In this document: positions 1 to 13,329 of the stretch, in pieces | Layout of the letters: each line of letters starts with the position of its first letter | Position numbering within the stretch: the first letter of the stretch is position 1 | Assembly: GCA_051453625.1 (NCBI GenBank) | Contig: JBOZIK010000001.1 | Span: forward strand, 107,808,252 to 107,867,910 | DNA from: Welwitschia mirabilis | Lineage: Eukaryota > Gnetophyta > Gnetopsida > Welwitschiales | DNA length: 59,659 bases | Direction of reading: 5' to 3' | Position numbers and translations under genes: made by a program | The notes under the pieces: model-generated | What the model saw: the letters and a program-made list of their open reading frames with translations, nothing else | Told to the model about the DNA's origin: nothing | Database searches by the model: none

Positions 1-1236
1 TTAAGATTAGGTGAATAGAATCTTATTATTTTAATTCCCAAGTAATAATTACTAGTTCTGGAAACTTCATAAAGTAAAACATAACTCAAGTTTAAAAGAT
101 ATTCAAGTGATAGCATGACATCCATCAAAAGAATAATCTAAGAAAGAATTTAGACAATGGTAAGATGACTTTCAAAATAATTACTTCTATTATGTCTAAG
201 GTTTAATGATTCATGGATTTTTAACCCTTATCCAGTTTTTTAAATTGCACCAGTGCTCAAATCAAAATAAGCCATAAAAAATGTGCTTTCTCTAAAAGAT
301 AAGAACCTAACCATCTAGAGATTAATTTATTAGTTAAAATAAAAACTAAATATGAAATAATAAAAACATAATAAAAAATAAATACAAAAGAAAATTAAAA
401 ACAAATTTTATTCAAGTTATAGAATCTATTCAATGCTTTTATTGAAAAGAAAGAAAAATAAATATTTATTCCTAAGGCTATTGTTCTAGGATACTGCATA
501 CTCTCAGAAAAATAAGAACCAAATCAAACATTCATCAATTGGTAAAACATAAAACGTATACAATCATTTTTTAACTAAAATCAATTAGAGGTAAAAATAA
601 TAAAAGAATAAAACTTTGATAGCACAAATTCATATTTTAAAGAAGAGATAAAGAAGTGATAAATCTCATTAAAGGATAATCTCATATTTAAATGATGTAA
701 GCCATGAATATNNNNNNNNNNNNNNNNNNNNNNNNNNNNNAAAAAAATTATCTAAGAAGATTTTTTGGTCTCTTTAGAATGTCTAGTAAGATTAAGAAGC
801 TTTCTATCATTAAATTCAAGATATGGATTTTTATTAAAGAGACAAGGCCTTTTTCAATTAGCATGATCAAATGGCATTTTGTCTCCACAAGATTTAGTAG
901 CAATATAAGAGATAAAAAATTCATATAACTTATAAGAAAACAATCTCTTATCAAACTCATTATGTAAATAATTTGAAACATATATTTTAGTCAAAGCTTG
1001 ATATTGAACATGGGAGACATTAATGGTATTATTTGGAATTCAAGGATTTAAAAGAAACTTCTTAGGATGAGTGATTAAGATAGGTTTAACATACTTAAAA
1101 AGTTTCTTAACATTTAATTATAAGCATGTATTTNNNNNNNNNNNNNNNNNNNNNNNNNNNNNNNNNNNNNNNNNNNNNNNNNNNNNNNNNNNNNNNNNNN
1201 NNNNNNNNNNNNNNNNNNNNNNNNNNNNNNNNNNNN

Positions 1237-4200
1237 TAAAATAGGAAAATATGTTACTTTTTGTATCACAAGAATTTTTAAAAGAAAAATATTAAGAGAT
1301 TTTTGGAGTAGACTTCTCAAAGTAATATTCTTTATTAAATTCAAGAGGAGAAATGAAATTTTGAGAATTGTTTGAATGTTCAAATGGAAGAGAGGAAAAA
1401 AGATCATCATTGTCAAGATCATAAGATAATGTAAAAGTCAGAGTAGAAGGAGGAATATCATTTGAGGTTTTGCATCGAAATACAAGTGAAAAAGATGGAG
1501 AAATGTGTAAAAACTCTTTAAATTGGTTTATTTCATTAGAAGGTATAATTTTATTCTCCATTAAGTTTGTTTAATTTTCAATTGGTTCTTCTTTATTCCT
1601 CTCCTCCTCATTATTGACTTCATCATTACTTGGTTGAATGCTTTCTTTTACTTTTTTCATTATGTTCTTTGATAATATCTCCCTCTTCTTCATTGTCTTT
1701 ATCAATATTATTGATTATATGTTGTTTTTTTAAAATAAACTTATTATTATTTTTTTAGANNNNNNNNNNNNNNNNNNNNNNNNNNNNNNNNNNNNNNNNN
1801 NNNNNNNNNNNNNNNNNNNNNNNNNNNNNNNNNNNNNNNNNNNNNNNNNNNNNNNNNNNTTATTAAATTCAAGAGGAGGAATGGAATTTTGAGAATTATT
1901 TAAACGTTCAGATGGAAGGGATGAAAAAAGGTCATCATTATCAAGATCATAAGATAATGTGACAATAAGAGTAGAAGAAGGGATATCATTTGAGTTTTTG
2001 TATCAAAATACAAGTGAAAAAGATGGAGAAATGTGTAAAAACTCTTTAAATTGGTTTATTTCATTGGAAAGTATAATTTTATTCTCCATTAAGTTTGCTT
2101 AGTTTTTAATTTATTCTTCTCTATTCCTCTCCTCCTCATTATTGACTTCATCATTACTTGGTTGAATGTTTTTTTAACTTTTTTCATTATGTTCTTTAAT
2201 AATATCTTCCTCTTCTTCATTGTCTTTATCAATATCATTGGTTATATCTTGTCTTTTTTAAACTAAACTTATTATTATTTTTTGAGAATATTTTTTATTT
2301 TCTAAGTTAATGGATTCCTTAAAAAGATCATTAAAAAAATCATAGAAAGAAAAGTTCTTATTATGTAATAGAAGACTTTTTGATATTGCCTGAGTTAACT
2401 CTTCTTTCTCTGTGTTANNNNNNNNNNNNNNNNNNNNNNNNNNNNNNNNNNNNNNNNNNNNNNNNNNNNNNNNNNNNNNNNNNNNNNNNNNNNNNNNNNN
2501 NNNNNNNNNNNNNNNNNATTGATTATATGTTGTTTTTTTAAACTAAACTTATTATTATTTTTTGAGAATTATTTTTATTTTCTAAGTTAATGTATTCCTT
2601 AAAAAGATCATTAAAAAAATCATAGACAGCAAAGTTCTCATTATGTAACGGAAGACTTTCTGATATCACTTGAGTTGACTCTTCTTCCTCTTTGTTAAAT
2701 AATTCTATTAATTTTAAACTATAATCCTGATTTTCTATTATTGAATTACTATTATTTTCTATTGTTTAGGACTTTTGTTTGAATGATAGGGATGAATGAC
2801 TTCCCTCATAAATGTAAATTCTTCATTGATTTCATTTCATTACTTAAATTCTCCTTTAATCTCATATGTTAAACTTTTTATAAATNNNNNNNNNNNNNNN
2901 NNNNNNNNNNNNNNNNNNNNNNNNNNNNNNNNNNNNNNNNNNNNNNNNNNNNNNNNNNNNNNNNNNNNNNNNNNNNNNNNNNNNNTCTGTGTTAAATAAT
3001 TCTATTAATTTTAAACTGCGATCATGATTTTCCATTATTGAATTACTATTATTTTCTATCATCTAGAACTTTCGTCTGAATGATAGGGATGAACTACTCC
3101 CCTCATAATGTAAATTATCCATTGATTTCATTTTATTACTTAAATTCTCCTTTAATCTCATATGTTAAACTTTTTATAAAGGTTAAACTTCTTCATCCTC
3201 ATCACAAAGTAAGTAAAATCGAGAAATATGATCTAATATTTTAATATAATCATTATCATCTTCTTCCTCACCATCCTTATTTTTTTTTTGCATGTTATTA
3301 TTTTTTAATTCATTAGATTTATTAGAAGGTGAAATATGATCATTATGTCTATTATGAACTAAAGAATTTTTAGATTTTTCATGAGTTAATTCTTTTGTTT
3401 CATCTTTATTTTCTAATAGAAATTGAGTTGGATTATAACCTAGCTTATTATCTAAGAAATTATCATCTTCATCCTTATTATTGAATAATGGAGTTAAATC
3501 ATTATTGTTTTTTATTTTTTATTCATTTCCTAATAAGTTTAATGTTATAAGTTGATTCATACTTTCATTTTTAATGTTGAAGCAAGAATTATTATTATTT
3601 CAAAGTTCTCCTCATGATTATTAAGGTGGGATGCAGTAGGATAGGTTTGTTGTATAAAAGAATCCTAAGATTGTTGAATCTGTAATAAATTTTTTTAAAA
3701 CATTTCAATCAAATTTTATAAGTTCTTGTTGGCATTTTCTTGTCTCATTTTCATTTTCTTAAGCATTTTTGTTACTAAGTTATTTGTTTCTTTATAGTAA
3801 CTTGTGATAGATATATCTTCTTCTTCATGTCATGGATGAAAGATGTTTGTTCTTCATAATAACTCATGGAAGATAGTTGTTCTTTATAATGACTCATGGG
3901 AAATGGTTGGGATTCATTAAAATGATTGTAGGATGTTTAAATAGATGATGTATAATTCTTAAAATGTTGTAAATTATCATATTGTCATTTCCATTTTTGA
4001 AAGGAATAAGGGAAAAAATAAGAAGTTTCAAAAGAGGAAGAAATCATAGTCTCAACATTATTTGATGTTTCCCACAATTGTTCTTGAAATATTTCTCTAA
4101 GTGTTTTATTTTCATTATTCTTAGAATTTCTATATTTTTCACTTCTTTCTTTAACTCTTATTTTAGCCAATATTTCTCATAGTAGTATTTTATTATTATT

Positions 4201-4400
4201 CTTAGAATTAGATGGAATGGATTAATAAGAATAATTCTCATTTTAAGTTTTAAATTTGTATTAGGAGATAAGTTACAGGGTTTTTGTCTTTCACGTCTTC
4301 TTCTAGAAATTCTCTCTCATATAGTAATGTTCGCATTTGAACTAGAGGGTTCTATCATGTTTGTATTAGTAACACTACTCATTAATAAGAAGGAGATAAA
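1237..4400 (-). pseudogene. Unrecognised Asn/Glu/Lys-rich polyprotein-like remnant
   Basis: Reading the minus strand from about 4,385 downward, a broken frame can be followed through several stops and shifts. It begins near a Met followed by a Ser/Asn-rich stretch and a basic run (ISRRRRERQK), passes a Lys/Glu-rich piece at 4170-3985 starting MAKIRVKERSEKYR, then long acidic, Asn-rich segments (around 3500-3190), and ends in a more hydrophobic piece at 1561-1292 starting MENKIIPSNEINQFKEF. The last piece recurs at about 2093-1860. I recognise no catalytic motif. A basic-then-acidic layout fits a gag- or coat-like structural protein of a retroelement or endogenous pararetrovirus, but that is only a guess. 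Function unassigned. Confidence 0.3.
1331..3181. repeat. Three gap-bounded near-duplicate pairs
   Basis: Three 100-N gaps (1760-1859, 2418-2517, 2886-2985) are each bordered by two near-copies: 1331-1759 with 1860-2290, about 2236-2417 with 2518-2697, and about 2690-2885 with 2986-3181. The left member stops at the gap and the right member starts at it. The copies differ by scattered substitutions. This looks like unmerged overlapping contigs rather than tandem duplication. Confidence 0.8.
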
Positions 4401-6840
4401 ATGATTTTCCATTATTTTATTATTTTCATTACTGCTATTTAAAAAAAATTTAATTCTATAATCAAAAAAGCAGAAAAAAAATTTCTTCTTTAAATCTTAA
4501 AAATTACATACCTTGAGTATGCATACCTATATTTTATTTTTTATTAAGTAAGTTTTTTCTAATATTTTTTTAAATTAAGATTCATTCCCTTAAATATTTT
4601 AGCTTTTTACCAGGTTTTTTCATGTCCCTACATGCTCAACAAAATGTCTACCTATTCATCATTTTGTTCATTGTTCAGATGATACCCTAGATGACAAAAA
4701 AATAGAAAATAGAAAAAACAGAAAATAAAATTATCATAGACCAAAATAAAAACCTACTGTCAGTCATTTTCTTGTATTATCTAAACCACATAGTAAACGA
4801 TTCAACTTATTACATGATGGAAGATTGAAAACATACCTATAGGAAAATAACAAAAGACACTAACCCTAGGTTGTCATCCACCTGTATCATCTAGACAACA
4901 GCTAAAATGCCAAGTTCANNNNNNNNNNNNNNNNNNNNNNNNNNNNNNNNNNNNNNNNNNNNNNNNNNNNNNNNNNNNNNNNNNNNNNNNNNNNNNNNNN
5001 NNNNNNNNNNNNNNNNNNCAAATATTGTATCCTTTATCAAATCCTATCAATCACAAATATATGCACAAACACAACACACTAATATAAATGGGAGTGGACT
5101 TAAATATTGTAATCATCGAAGGCACTAAGTGAAAAGAAAGAGAATTACTTTTCTTGAAGTAAAGGTTCAAAATGAAAATCAATAATGAAAGAAAAGTAAA
5201 CACATAATGAAAATACAAATGTAATCTACTCTAAATATAACATCTATATAACTACCAAATCTCTATTACCAAGGTTGGCCCTACATAACCTAGATCAATC
5301 AAGAAAATTGTAACTAACCATTACCAACCTAAGCTATCAAGTACGTCTTACTTAATACAGAAAACATGTAATGATTAATTTGAGAAATATAAAATGCAAT
5401 GCAAGATTCTAAACTAATAATTTCAACCTTAATAAAGATTACCTTTGATGGCCCCTATCTTGGATAAAGCTATCACAAAATTATAAGCAACATAAACCAT
5501 AAGGAACATGCACATGAATATGAATAAAATTAAAAGAATATTTCCATTAAAAGTAGAACCAACATCTTATTACAAAGAAACAGCGCNNNNNNNNNNNNNN
5601 NNNNNNNNNNNNNNNNNNNNNNNNNNNNNNNNNNNNNNNNNNNNNNNNNNNNNNNNNNNNNNNNNNNNNNNNNNNNNNNNNNNNNNATATAAAATACAAT
5701 GTAAGATCCTAAACTAATAATTTCAACCTTAATAAAGATAACCTTTGATGGCCTATATCATAGATGAAGCTATCATAAAATTATAAGTGAACATAAACCA
5801 TAAGAAACATGCACATGAATATGAATAAAATTAAAAGAATATTTCCATTAAAAGTAGAATCAACATCTTTTTATAAAGAAACAACATCTCAATGAAGGAG
5901 ACATAGCTCAATACTAAGAAAGACCCCTCTCTAAAACTAATGGATGGACCTCTAACCCTTCAATCTCCTATCACAAGAGTTTTTAGTGTAATGAAGATGA
6001 TCATAGTCAAGGAAAAATATGGTATTAATTAATAATAACAAACTCAAAAATAGCAAATCTAATACATGCAAACAAAACCCTAATGACACATAGAAAGTGC
6101 ATGACAGATTACACAAATTAGGTAAAGTTTAGTACATTGACTTAAATTAGATTATTATCCTATGTACCATCCGAATAATGGTGGAGATGATGCCATGTTA
6201 ATAGAGTTCTATATTTAGCTTTCATACTGGTCTAGTTAACATTCTAGTTAGCATTTAAGTGGTGTCATCTTAGTATGTCATCTAAATGATGGAGGCGATG
6301 ACAACATTCTTAAATCTCTTTATCAAGTTAAATTGGTTTTAAAGCTCATTAATTCCTTTTCAAAATGTGAAGTAGTAGAATTAATCTAAAATGCATTCAA
6401 ATGTATTAGTATTTATGAATTTTCATGATTTTCTCCTTAACTCTGAATAATTATCATTTTGTGCTTAGATCTATTTAAATGTCCTACAAAACTACTTAAA
6501 ATACCTCATCAAAAACATACAATCAGGCATCGGAACATTAGATACTCTTGAAACAATTTCCCCTTATCCTAAGCCATACTAAAAACTATGTTGTGCATAA
6601 TTCTTATTACAAACTTTTATTTGAATGGTTAAGAGCTATAAAAAAATTTACCCTTCAATAGATGGTGCTACTAAAATTTTTTGAACTATACTATCCTCCC
6701 TCTTAAAATATCTAATTTTATTAAATATCTTAAATTTCTAATTTATATGACATAACAAACATTTTTATGATCTAAACTGTTGAGCATTATATACTTATAT
6801 AATGTTATCAAGATGTTATATTCTTGTAAATCTATTTTTA
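4400..6840. other. Non-coding AT-rich stretch with one gap-bounded duplication
   Basis: No coding frame or family motif is visible. Sequence 5387-5586 is repeated as 5687-5883 across the 100-N gap 5587-5686, with a few percent divergence. Another 100-N gap (4919-5018) shows no obvious flanking copy. A purine-rich run on the minus strand near 6700-6715 could be an old polypurine tract, but no LTR border could be placed. Confidence 0.5.
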
Positions 6841-6845
6841 CAATT

Positions 6846-7913
6846 TTTTATTGTTAAAATAATATTTCCATTTTTTTTTCCTTTCTAACTAGTAAGAACT
6901 TTTTAGTATGATATAAGTAATTAAAACTTATAACTTACTAGTCTAGTTATAATGGTATTAAATAATAGGTTAAATGTTTAAATAATAAAAAAACTAATTA
7001 AACATTTTAATAGATGAGTTAGCATGTGTTTCAAGGGAATCCCTTTATAAAGGTAGTGGAGATAAATCCAAAGTGATGTTTTTTTAATTGCTTTTCCAAC
7101 CCCTTAGTTTGAAATTCTCAATGCTCTCTATTGAGTTATTTGATCCCTTTGCATCATATCCTTTTTTTCTTTATCATTCTTCCTCAATTATTCTTCTCTC
7201 TCTATTATTCTTCTTTTTCTTCTTTTTTCTCTCTCTTCTTCTATCCTTCAATCATTTCTTAACCTTATAGGTCCTTTAAGAACTTCTTTCAAAATTTCCT
7301 AAACTTTTGAAAGATAAATTTTAAGGTATNNNNNNNNNNNNNNNNNNNNNNNNNNNNNNNNNNNNNNNNNNNNNNNNNNNNNNNNNNNNNNNNNNNNNNN
7401 NNNNNNNNNNNNNNNNNNNNNNNNNNNNNNNNNNNNNNNNNNNNNNNNNNNNNNNNNNAAATTAAAATAATGGTTTCATTTTTTTTCTTTCTAACTACCA
7501 AGGACTTTTTAGTATGATATAAGCAATTAAAACTTATAGCTTACTAGTCTAGTTATAGTGGTACTAAATAATAGGTTAAATTTTTAAATCTTAAAAGAAT
7601 TAAACATTTTAATATATGAGTTGTAATTTGTTTTAAGGAAATCCCTTTATAAAGGCATTGGAGATAAATCCAAAGTGATTTTTTTTAATTGCTTTTCTGA
7701 CATCTTAATTTGAAGTTCTCAATGCTATCTATTGAGTTATTTGATTCCTTTTCATCATATCCTTTTTTCTCTATTATTCTTTCTCATTTATTCTTCTCTC
7801 TCTTTTATTATTCTTTTTCTTCTTTTTTATCTCTCTTCTTCTATCCTTCAATCATTTCTTAACCCTATAGATCCTTTAAGAACTTCTTTCAAAAGTTCAT
7901 AAATTTTAAGGTA
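6846..7913 (+). repeat. Duplicated promoter-like block (TATA plus pyrimidine tract)
   Basis: Two diverged copies (6846-7329 and 7459-7913) lie on either side of a 129-N gap. Each has CCCTTTATAAAGG (about 7042 and 7644) followed 100-200 bases later by a long CT-rich tract. TATA plus a downstream pyrimidine-rich leader is common in plant LTRs and 5' leaders. No ORF of interest follows; the short frame over the CT tract is a composition artefact. Confidence 0.4.
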
Positions 7914-8229
7914 TAAAAAGGGGTTGAGATTGGGTTTATTAGGTCTTATTTTATAGGTATAGGTTTAGGCATGGGCTTACATTATAAGAATATCATAAAA
8001 ATACAAGAAAATGAATTCTAGAAATAGGGTTTTTAATTTTAAAATTTATTTTCCTTTTTATGCTATAAAATTTTACTACAAGTCTTATTTTTAGCTTGTA
8101 GGTTAACTTTTCATTTTAACTATCTCTATAGGATTTTAAAGAATAGATTGTAAGATTAAAAACCCTTGCTTTCTTTATTATTTTTCTTTTTTCTATTAGT
8201 TTTTTTCTTTTTATTAGGGTTTATATTTC

Positions 8230-8740
8230 TATAAAACATTTTTCTTTATTATTCAATTTTTGCAAAGGTTGTAGGAATAAAAATAGTAGATTTAGATTCA
8301 CTTTTTATTATTGGTATTTATTTAGGATTAGATTTATGAAAACATTATGATTTTATATTGTACTTTTTATTTATTTATTTCTATGTAGTTCTGTAAACAT
8401 TTTTCTTTATTATTCATTTTTTACAAAAGCTATAGACATGAAAAAGATAGATTCAAATCTATTTTTTGCACTTTTTATTGTTGGGTATTTACTTAGGGTT
8501 CATCTTATGCAAAATCAATGAGTTTCTTTTGCATTTTTAGTCTATTTATTAGGTGTATTTTTATAAAATGTTATTCTTCATTATTCAATGGTAGATTCAG
8601 TTCTATTTCTACACTTTTTAATGTCGAACAAACATTTAGGATTTGTATTTTGCATAGATATTTAATTTTTAGTATATTTTTAGTCCATTCATCTGCTTGC
8701 ATTTTTGTGAAACCTTTTTCCTCTTACAACCACTAAGATT
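8230..8740. repeat. ~165-bp imperfect tandem repeat, about three units
   Basis: The phrase AAACATTTTTCTTTATTATTCA begins units at about 8234 and 8396, with a diverged form (AAAATGTTATTCTTCATTATTCA) near 8564. Each is followed by similar T-rich sequence containing TAGATTCA and CACTTTTTA. Spacing is about 160-170 bases. No coding potential is seen. Confidence 0.55.
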
Positions 8741-8782
8741 GACTTTATTTTTATAGATCATATGTATAAATTTCAAAGTTAG

Positions 8783-9063
8783 CTAACTCTATACATAAAA
8801 GATGATAAAGTGAAAGATTAAAATTTTAAAGTTTGTAGTAATGACACTTGTTATTTATGTTAGGCATGTTTATNNNNNNNNNNNNNNNNNNNNNNNNNNN
8901 NNNNNNNNNNNNNNNNNNNNNNNNNNNNNNNNNNNNNNNNNNNNNNNNNNNNNNNNNNNNNNNNNNNNNNNNNCTAACTCTATACATAAAAGATGATAAA
9001 GTAAAAGATTAAATTTTTAAAGTTTGTAGGAATAACACTTGTCATTTATGTTAGGAATGTTTA
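8783..9063. repeat. 91-bp near-duplicate across a 100-N gap
   Basis: 8783-8873 and 8974-9063 both start CTAACTCTATACATAAAAGATGATAAAG and end ATGTTTAT, differing at several positions. They abut the gap 8874-8973 on each side. Confidence 0.8.
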
Positions 9064-9142
9064 TCATTTTTACAAATTTCTTTGTCTATATTAAATCCTT
9101 TTAATAGGTTATTTTTATTTTTAAAAAAACATATCTATAATA

Positions 9143-10876
9143 AAATAAAAATTTTATAATATTACTTATTTTCAAATCTAAACCTAATGATATATTCTAT
9201 GCTACTTGCATATGTGCCTAAGCTTGTGAAAGCTAAAAGAAAGATGCAAAAATGCATTTAGCAAATGTGAATTCCTTTAAATAAATTAATTTATGTAAGG
9301 GATATTAAAATCTTTTCCAAATTATAATTTACAAAATTTAGAAATATTACTTTTTTAAAAAGCTAAACCTGATAAGCTCTTTTGTACTGCTTTTAAATAT
9401 GTCTAAACTTGTGAAAAGTAAAATAAAAATGTTGAAAGTGAATTTAGCAGAGGTAGATTTCTTAAAATAAATTAACTCATACAAGGAATAATAAAATCTT
9501 TTTCCAAATTTTAATAACTAAAAAAATTTGGAAATATTACTTTTTTTAAAATATAAACCTAATGAACTTTTTCTCTTCTACTTTTGAATGTGTCTAAACT
9601 TATGAAAAGTAAAATAAATATGTAAAAATAAGTTTAGTAGATGTTGATTCCTTTAATAAAATTTAATAGTCTAAAACTTAAAAAGAATAAATTAATAAGT
9701 GACTAATAGCTTAAAAAGTTTAAAATTCATGTTTTAGAAAATTTCCTAATACTAGGATAAGGATAAAAAAGTTTTAATTCAAATTAATTCAATACTTATA
9801 ACGTCTTATCATGCTTTTCCCTTGCTTATTAATTAAAATTTCCATATTTGTTAATGCATAACTCACTTGTAAATATTAATTTTAGAGGATCAAATATCAG
9901 TTATTTGAATGTTATAATACTACTAATGCATTATCTATGAATTATTAACTTATNNNNNNNNNNNNNNNNNNNNNNNNNNNNNNNNNNNNNNNNNNNNNNN
10001 NNNNNNNNNNNNNNNNNNNNNNNNNNNNNNNNNNNNNNNNNNNNNNNNNNNNNAAATAAAAATTTGAGAATATTACTTATTTTAAAAGCTAAATCTAATG
10101 ATATATTTTGTGCTACTTTCATATGTGCCTAAGCTTGTGAAAGCTAAAATAAAGATGCAAAAATGCATTTAGCAAATGCATTTAGCAAATGTAGATTCCT
10201 TTAAATGAATTAAGTCATTTAAGGGATATTAAAATCTTTCCTAAATTATAATTAAAAAAAATTTAAAAATATTACTTTTTTAAAAATATAAACCTGATAA
10301 GCTGATTTGTACTACTTTTAAATATGTCTAAACTTGTGAAAGCTAAAATAAAAATGTTGAAAGTGAATTTAGCATAGGTAGATTTCTTAAAATAAATTAA
10401 CTCATATAAGGGATATTAAAATCTTTTTCCAAATTTTAATAACTAAAATAATTTGGGAATATCACGTTTTTTAAAGATAAACCTAACAAAATTTTTTTGT
10501 GCTACTTTTGAATGTGTCTAAACTTATGAAAAGTAAAGTAAAGATGTAAAAATAAGTTTAATAAATGTTGATTCCTTTAATAAAATTTAATAGTCCAAAA
10601 CTTAAAAATAAGAAATTAATTAGTGATTAATAGCTTAAAAAGTTTAAAATTCATGTTCTAGAAAAATTCCTAATAATAGGGTAAGGATAAGAAAGTTTGA
10701 ATTCAAATTAATTCAATACTTATAAGGTCTTATCATGATTTTCCCTTGCTTATTAATTATAATTTTCATATTTGTTAATGCATAACTCACATGTAAATAT
10801 TAATTTCAGAGGATTAAAAGTTAGTTATTTGAATTTTATAATACTACTGATGCACTACCTTGGAATTATTAACTTA
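9143..10876. repeat. ~185-195-bp tandem repeat block, itself present twice
   Basis: Three units anchored on AAACCTAATGA/AAACCTGATAAGCT start near 9180, 9364 and 9555. Each contains TGTGTCTAAACTTGTGAAA-like text, then ATTTAGCA and ATTAAAATCTTTTCC. The whole block (9143-9953) recurs as 10054-10876 across the 100-N gap 9954-10053, with units near 10092, 10287 and 10480. The unit length is close to a nucleosomal repeat. The block-level duplication ends at the gap edges and may be an assembly effect; the ~185-bp repetition within each block is real sequence structure. Confidence 0.65.
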
Positions 10877-11499
10877 TTTAGTTAATGTATGGTATGGTTT
10901 GATATGTCTATTAATAATGAGGTTTAGAACTAAATTAAATACGTCAAGATATAGTAAGTAAGCCTAGAGTTAACAAAAAACTTGAAATTTAAGTCAAATC
11001 TTAAGAGAGAGATATTGTTTTATTACTTAATCCCTTAAGAGGACTTTATGTTTCAACAAAACCTTGATAATAGTTTAAAAGTAAGAGAGATTCTAATCAC
11101 CTAAATTCATAGTTAAGTCTTTTTAGAAATGTTTAATAAATAAATAGGTAATGCCATAATGTTGTTCTAAATTTGTAAGATTCACTTAATCATATTAATT
11201 CTATCAATATTTAATAAGATACTTAGAGCTTGTAATGTATGATGAAAATAATTAGGCCTTATAAGGGATGGATGTGATAAAAAATTACTAGAAAATTTAC
11301 AAAAAACAAAATAGAAAGCATGAAAAGCTAAAGTTGTGATTTAATTTTTCATGCTTTATGATCCTTGTTTTGATTATGACCTCTTAAAAAATTATTAGAC
11401 CTGCAACATAAAATATCAAATATGGAAATATGTTTTAAATTAGAGTTAAAACATTAAATAAAATTAAAAATCAAACCATTTTAATATCACTAGAAAAGA

Positions 11500-13180
11500 A
11501 CTAGTATCCACCACTGAAAATAAAATAAAATAAAATAAACACTCAAAACAAAAAGAAAAGGACTAGTTTTGATATCACTAGAAATGTACTAGTACCAACA
11601 ACTAGACCAATAAAGAGTAAACTAAAAAATTGTAAGAAAGAAAAATTATGTAATTTTTAAAAGTTCTCATGTTAATATCCTTAGGAGTAATGTCAAAGCT
11701 CTATTTTTTGTCCAATTATATTATTCATTATAGTAAGATGTAAACATTAAATAAGCCAGATAAGGATCCAATGTCATTCTTCCATAGGAATATTTATGAT
11801 AAACTAAAGTGACATACTAGTTTTAATCCTACAATGAAAGAAAACAAATGTAAAATCAAGAGTTTGAGAAATTTTGATGAACTTTAGTTGGTAACATAGG
11901 AAAATAAACATGCTTCAAAGGTCTATCTTGGCTTGTCTAGTAATCCATCTTTACTCCAATAAGTTTTAATAATTCTTAAAACATAACTTCAAATCATCAA
12001 GTTATGATGGTTTTGACATCATGACATAATCTCATTTACCATTTCAGTGTTGATGAATTTAATAGTTACTTTGGTCCTTTATAGACCTTTATGAATATAG
12101 AAAGTAAGGATAGTTGTACTTAAAATTTATACTATAATAGTGGCTACAATGATAAAGTGAACTTTAGAGATATCACTTGGTTTAAAAGATTTATATAATG
12201 TAGTCTCACCTAACAATTAAAAATACTATATTAATGTGTGCTAGAAATTGAAGAATATGCAACTATTTTAATAGTAACATAAGAAATAGTCTCACCTAGG
12301 GATTAAAAGTATTGTGTTAACATGCACTAGAAATTGAATAATAAATAACTTATTGTTATCTTAATTTAGTAATACATTACATTAATAGAGGAATATAAAG
12401 CTAAAACAAACTCCTTGAACTAGCCTCAGGATAAGTACACTCCCAAGGGACGTACTTAGAAAGACATGAGATCATGATGCTCCAAGTATTCACATTATAT
12501 TTATCAACTAAAAATTCTTTACAATGGAACTCAAGGCCTTTTTATAGATGAGGAAAGGCTTATAAATACTTGGTTTGTAGTGGTTCGTAAAACTTGTATA
12601 AGGGAAGGGGTTATACTTTTTAGGTGGTTACACAGGAAAAGATTACAAATTTTGTCATATAGCCTTAAGGAGAATTCCTTATCTTGTTATGAAAAAGAGG
12701 TAGTAATATGGCATTCATATGATGATCTTATTACCTCTGGATGATATGCCATGTGTCCTACATGTCATTATGCTCATTACTATTACATGTCACGATGACG
12801 TATCATCTTGCATATTCACTACATGGCATTAAAGCTGATGATGATTTTTATCTAATTTTTTACTAATCCTGTAAGTGGAATGTGATGAAATTCATAAAAG
12901 ATATAAGAACATAAATTTAATCCCATTTTAATCTAAAATATCAATGAATTGGATGACCTAGATAGTGGCATTAGCATTTTTTATTAGATCTTCTTCAAAT
13001 TTTAGAATGTGTTTTAAAAAGTAGCAATTATCATGAAATTGTCATGGAAAAGTTTATAATTTCTAAAATATTATAAAAAAGGGTTGAAGACATAATATTA
13101 TCATTAAAAAAACTATTTTAATATCTTCCACTATGTTAAGTTGATTAATTATACTTGGTTTAAATGTCAATTTTTACATA
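11500..13180 (-). mobile_element. Family L long LTR, copy A (Gypsy-like)
   Basis: On the minus strand the LTR probably begins near 13,180 (GTTTTATGTAAAAATTGACA, cognate with TGTTAACATGTAAAAATTGACC of the plus copy at 40,261). A TATA box TATAAAAAGG reads leftward at about 12,546-12,536, followed by CTTGAGTTCC. The segment about 11,870-12,070 is recognisably the same as 24,590-24,790, 35,600-35,760 and, inverted, 41,240-41,340. The U3 part (12,700-12,840) is rich in ACATGTCA/CATGTG words. The low-coordinate end is not defined and no coding region was linked to this copy. Confidence 0.5.
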
Positions 13181-13329
13181 AAACAATTACAAGAGACTTT
13201 AATACAGTATAAAGAAACATTGACAAGTTTGAAGGACATCAAGGATCATTAGATAATACAAAGATGGACCATTGTATTCCCTTTAAAAATAAGTTCTAGG
13301 TTTAAGATACTTATCATTTATGCAATGCC

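Noticed and set aside
1237-4400. Endogenous pararetrovirus
   Set aside because: No movement-protein, coat zinc-finger, protease or RT motif could be seen; kept only as one possibility.
7088-7270. 60-codon frame rich in Phe/Leu/Ser
   Set aside because: It is a translation of a CT-rich tract; composition artefact.
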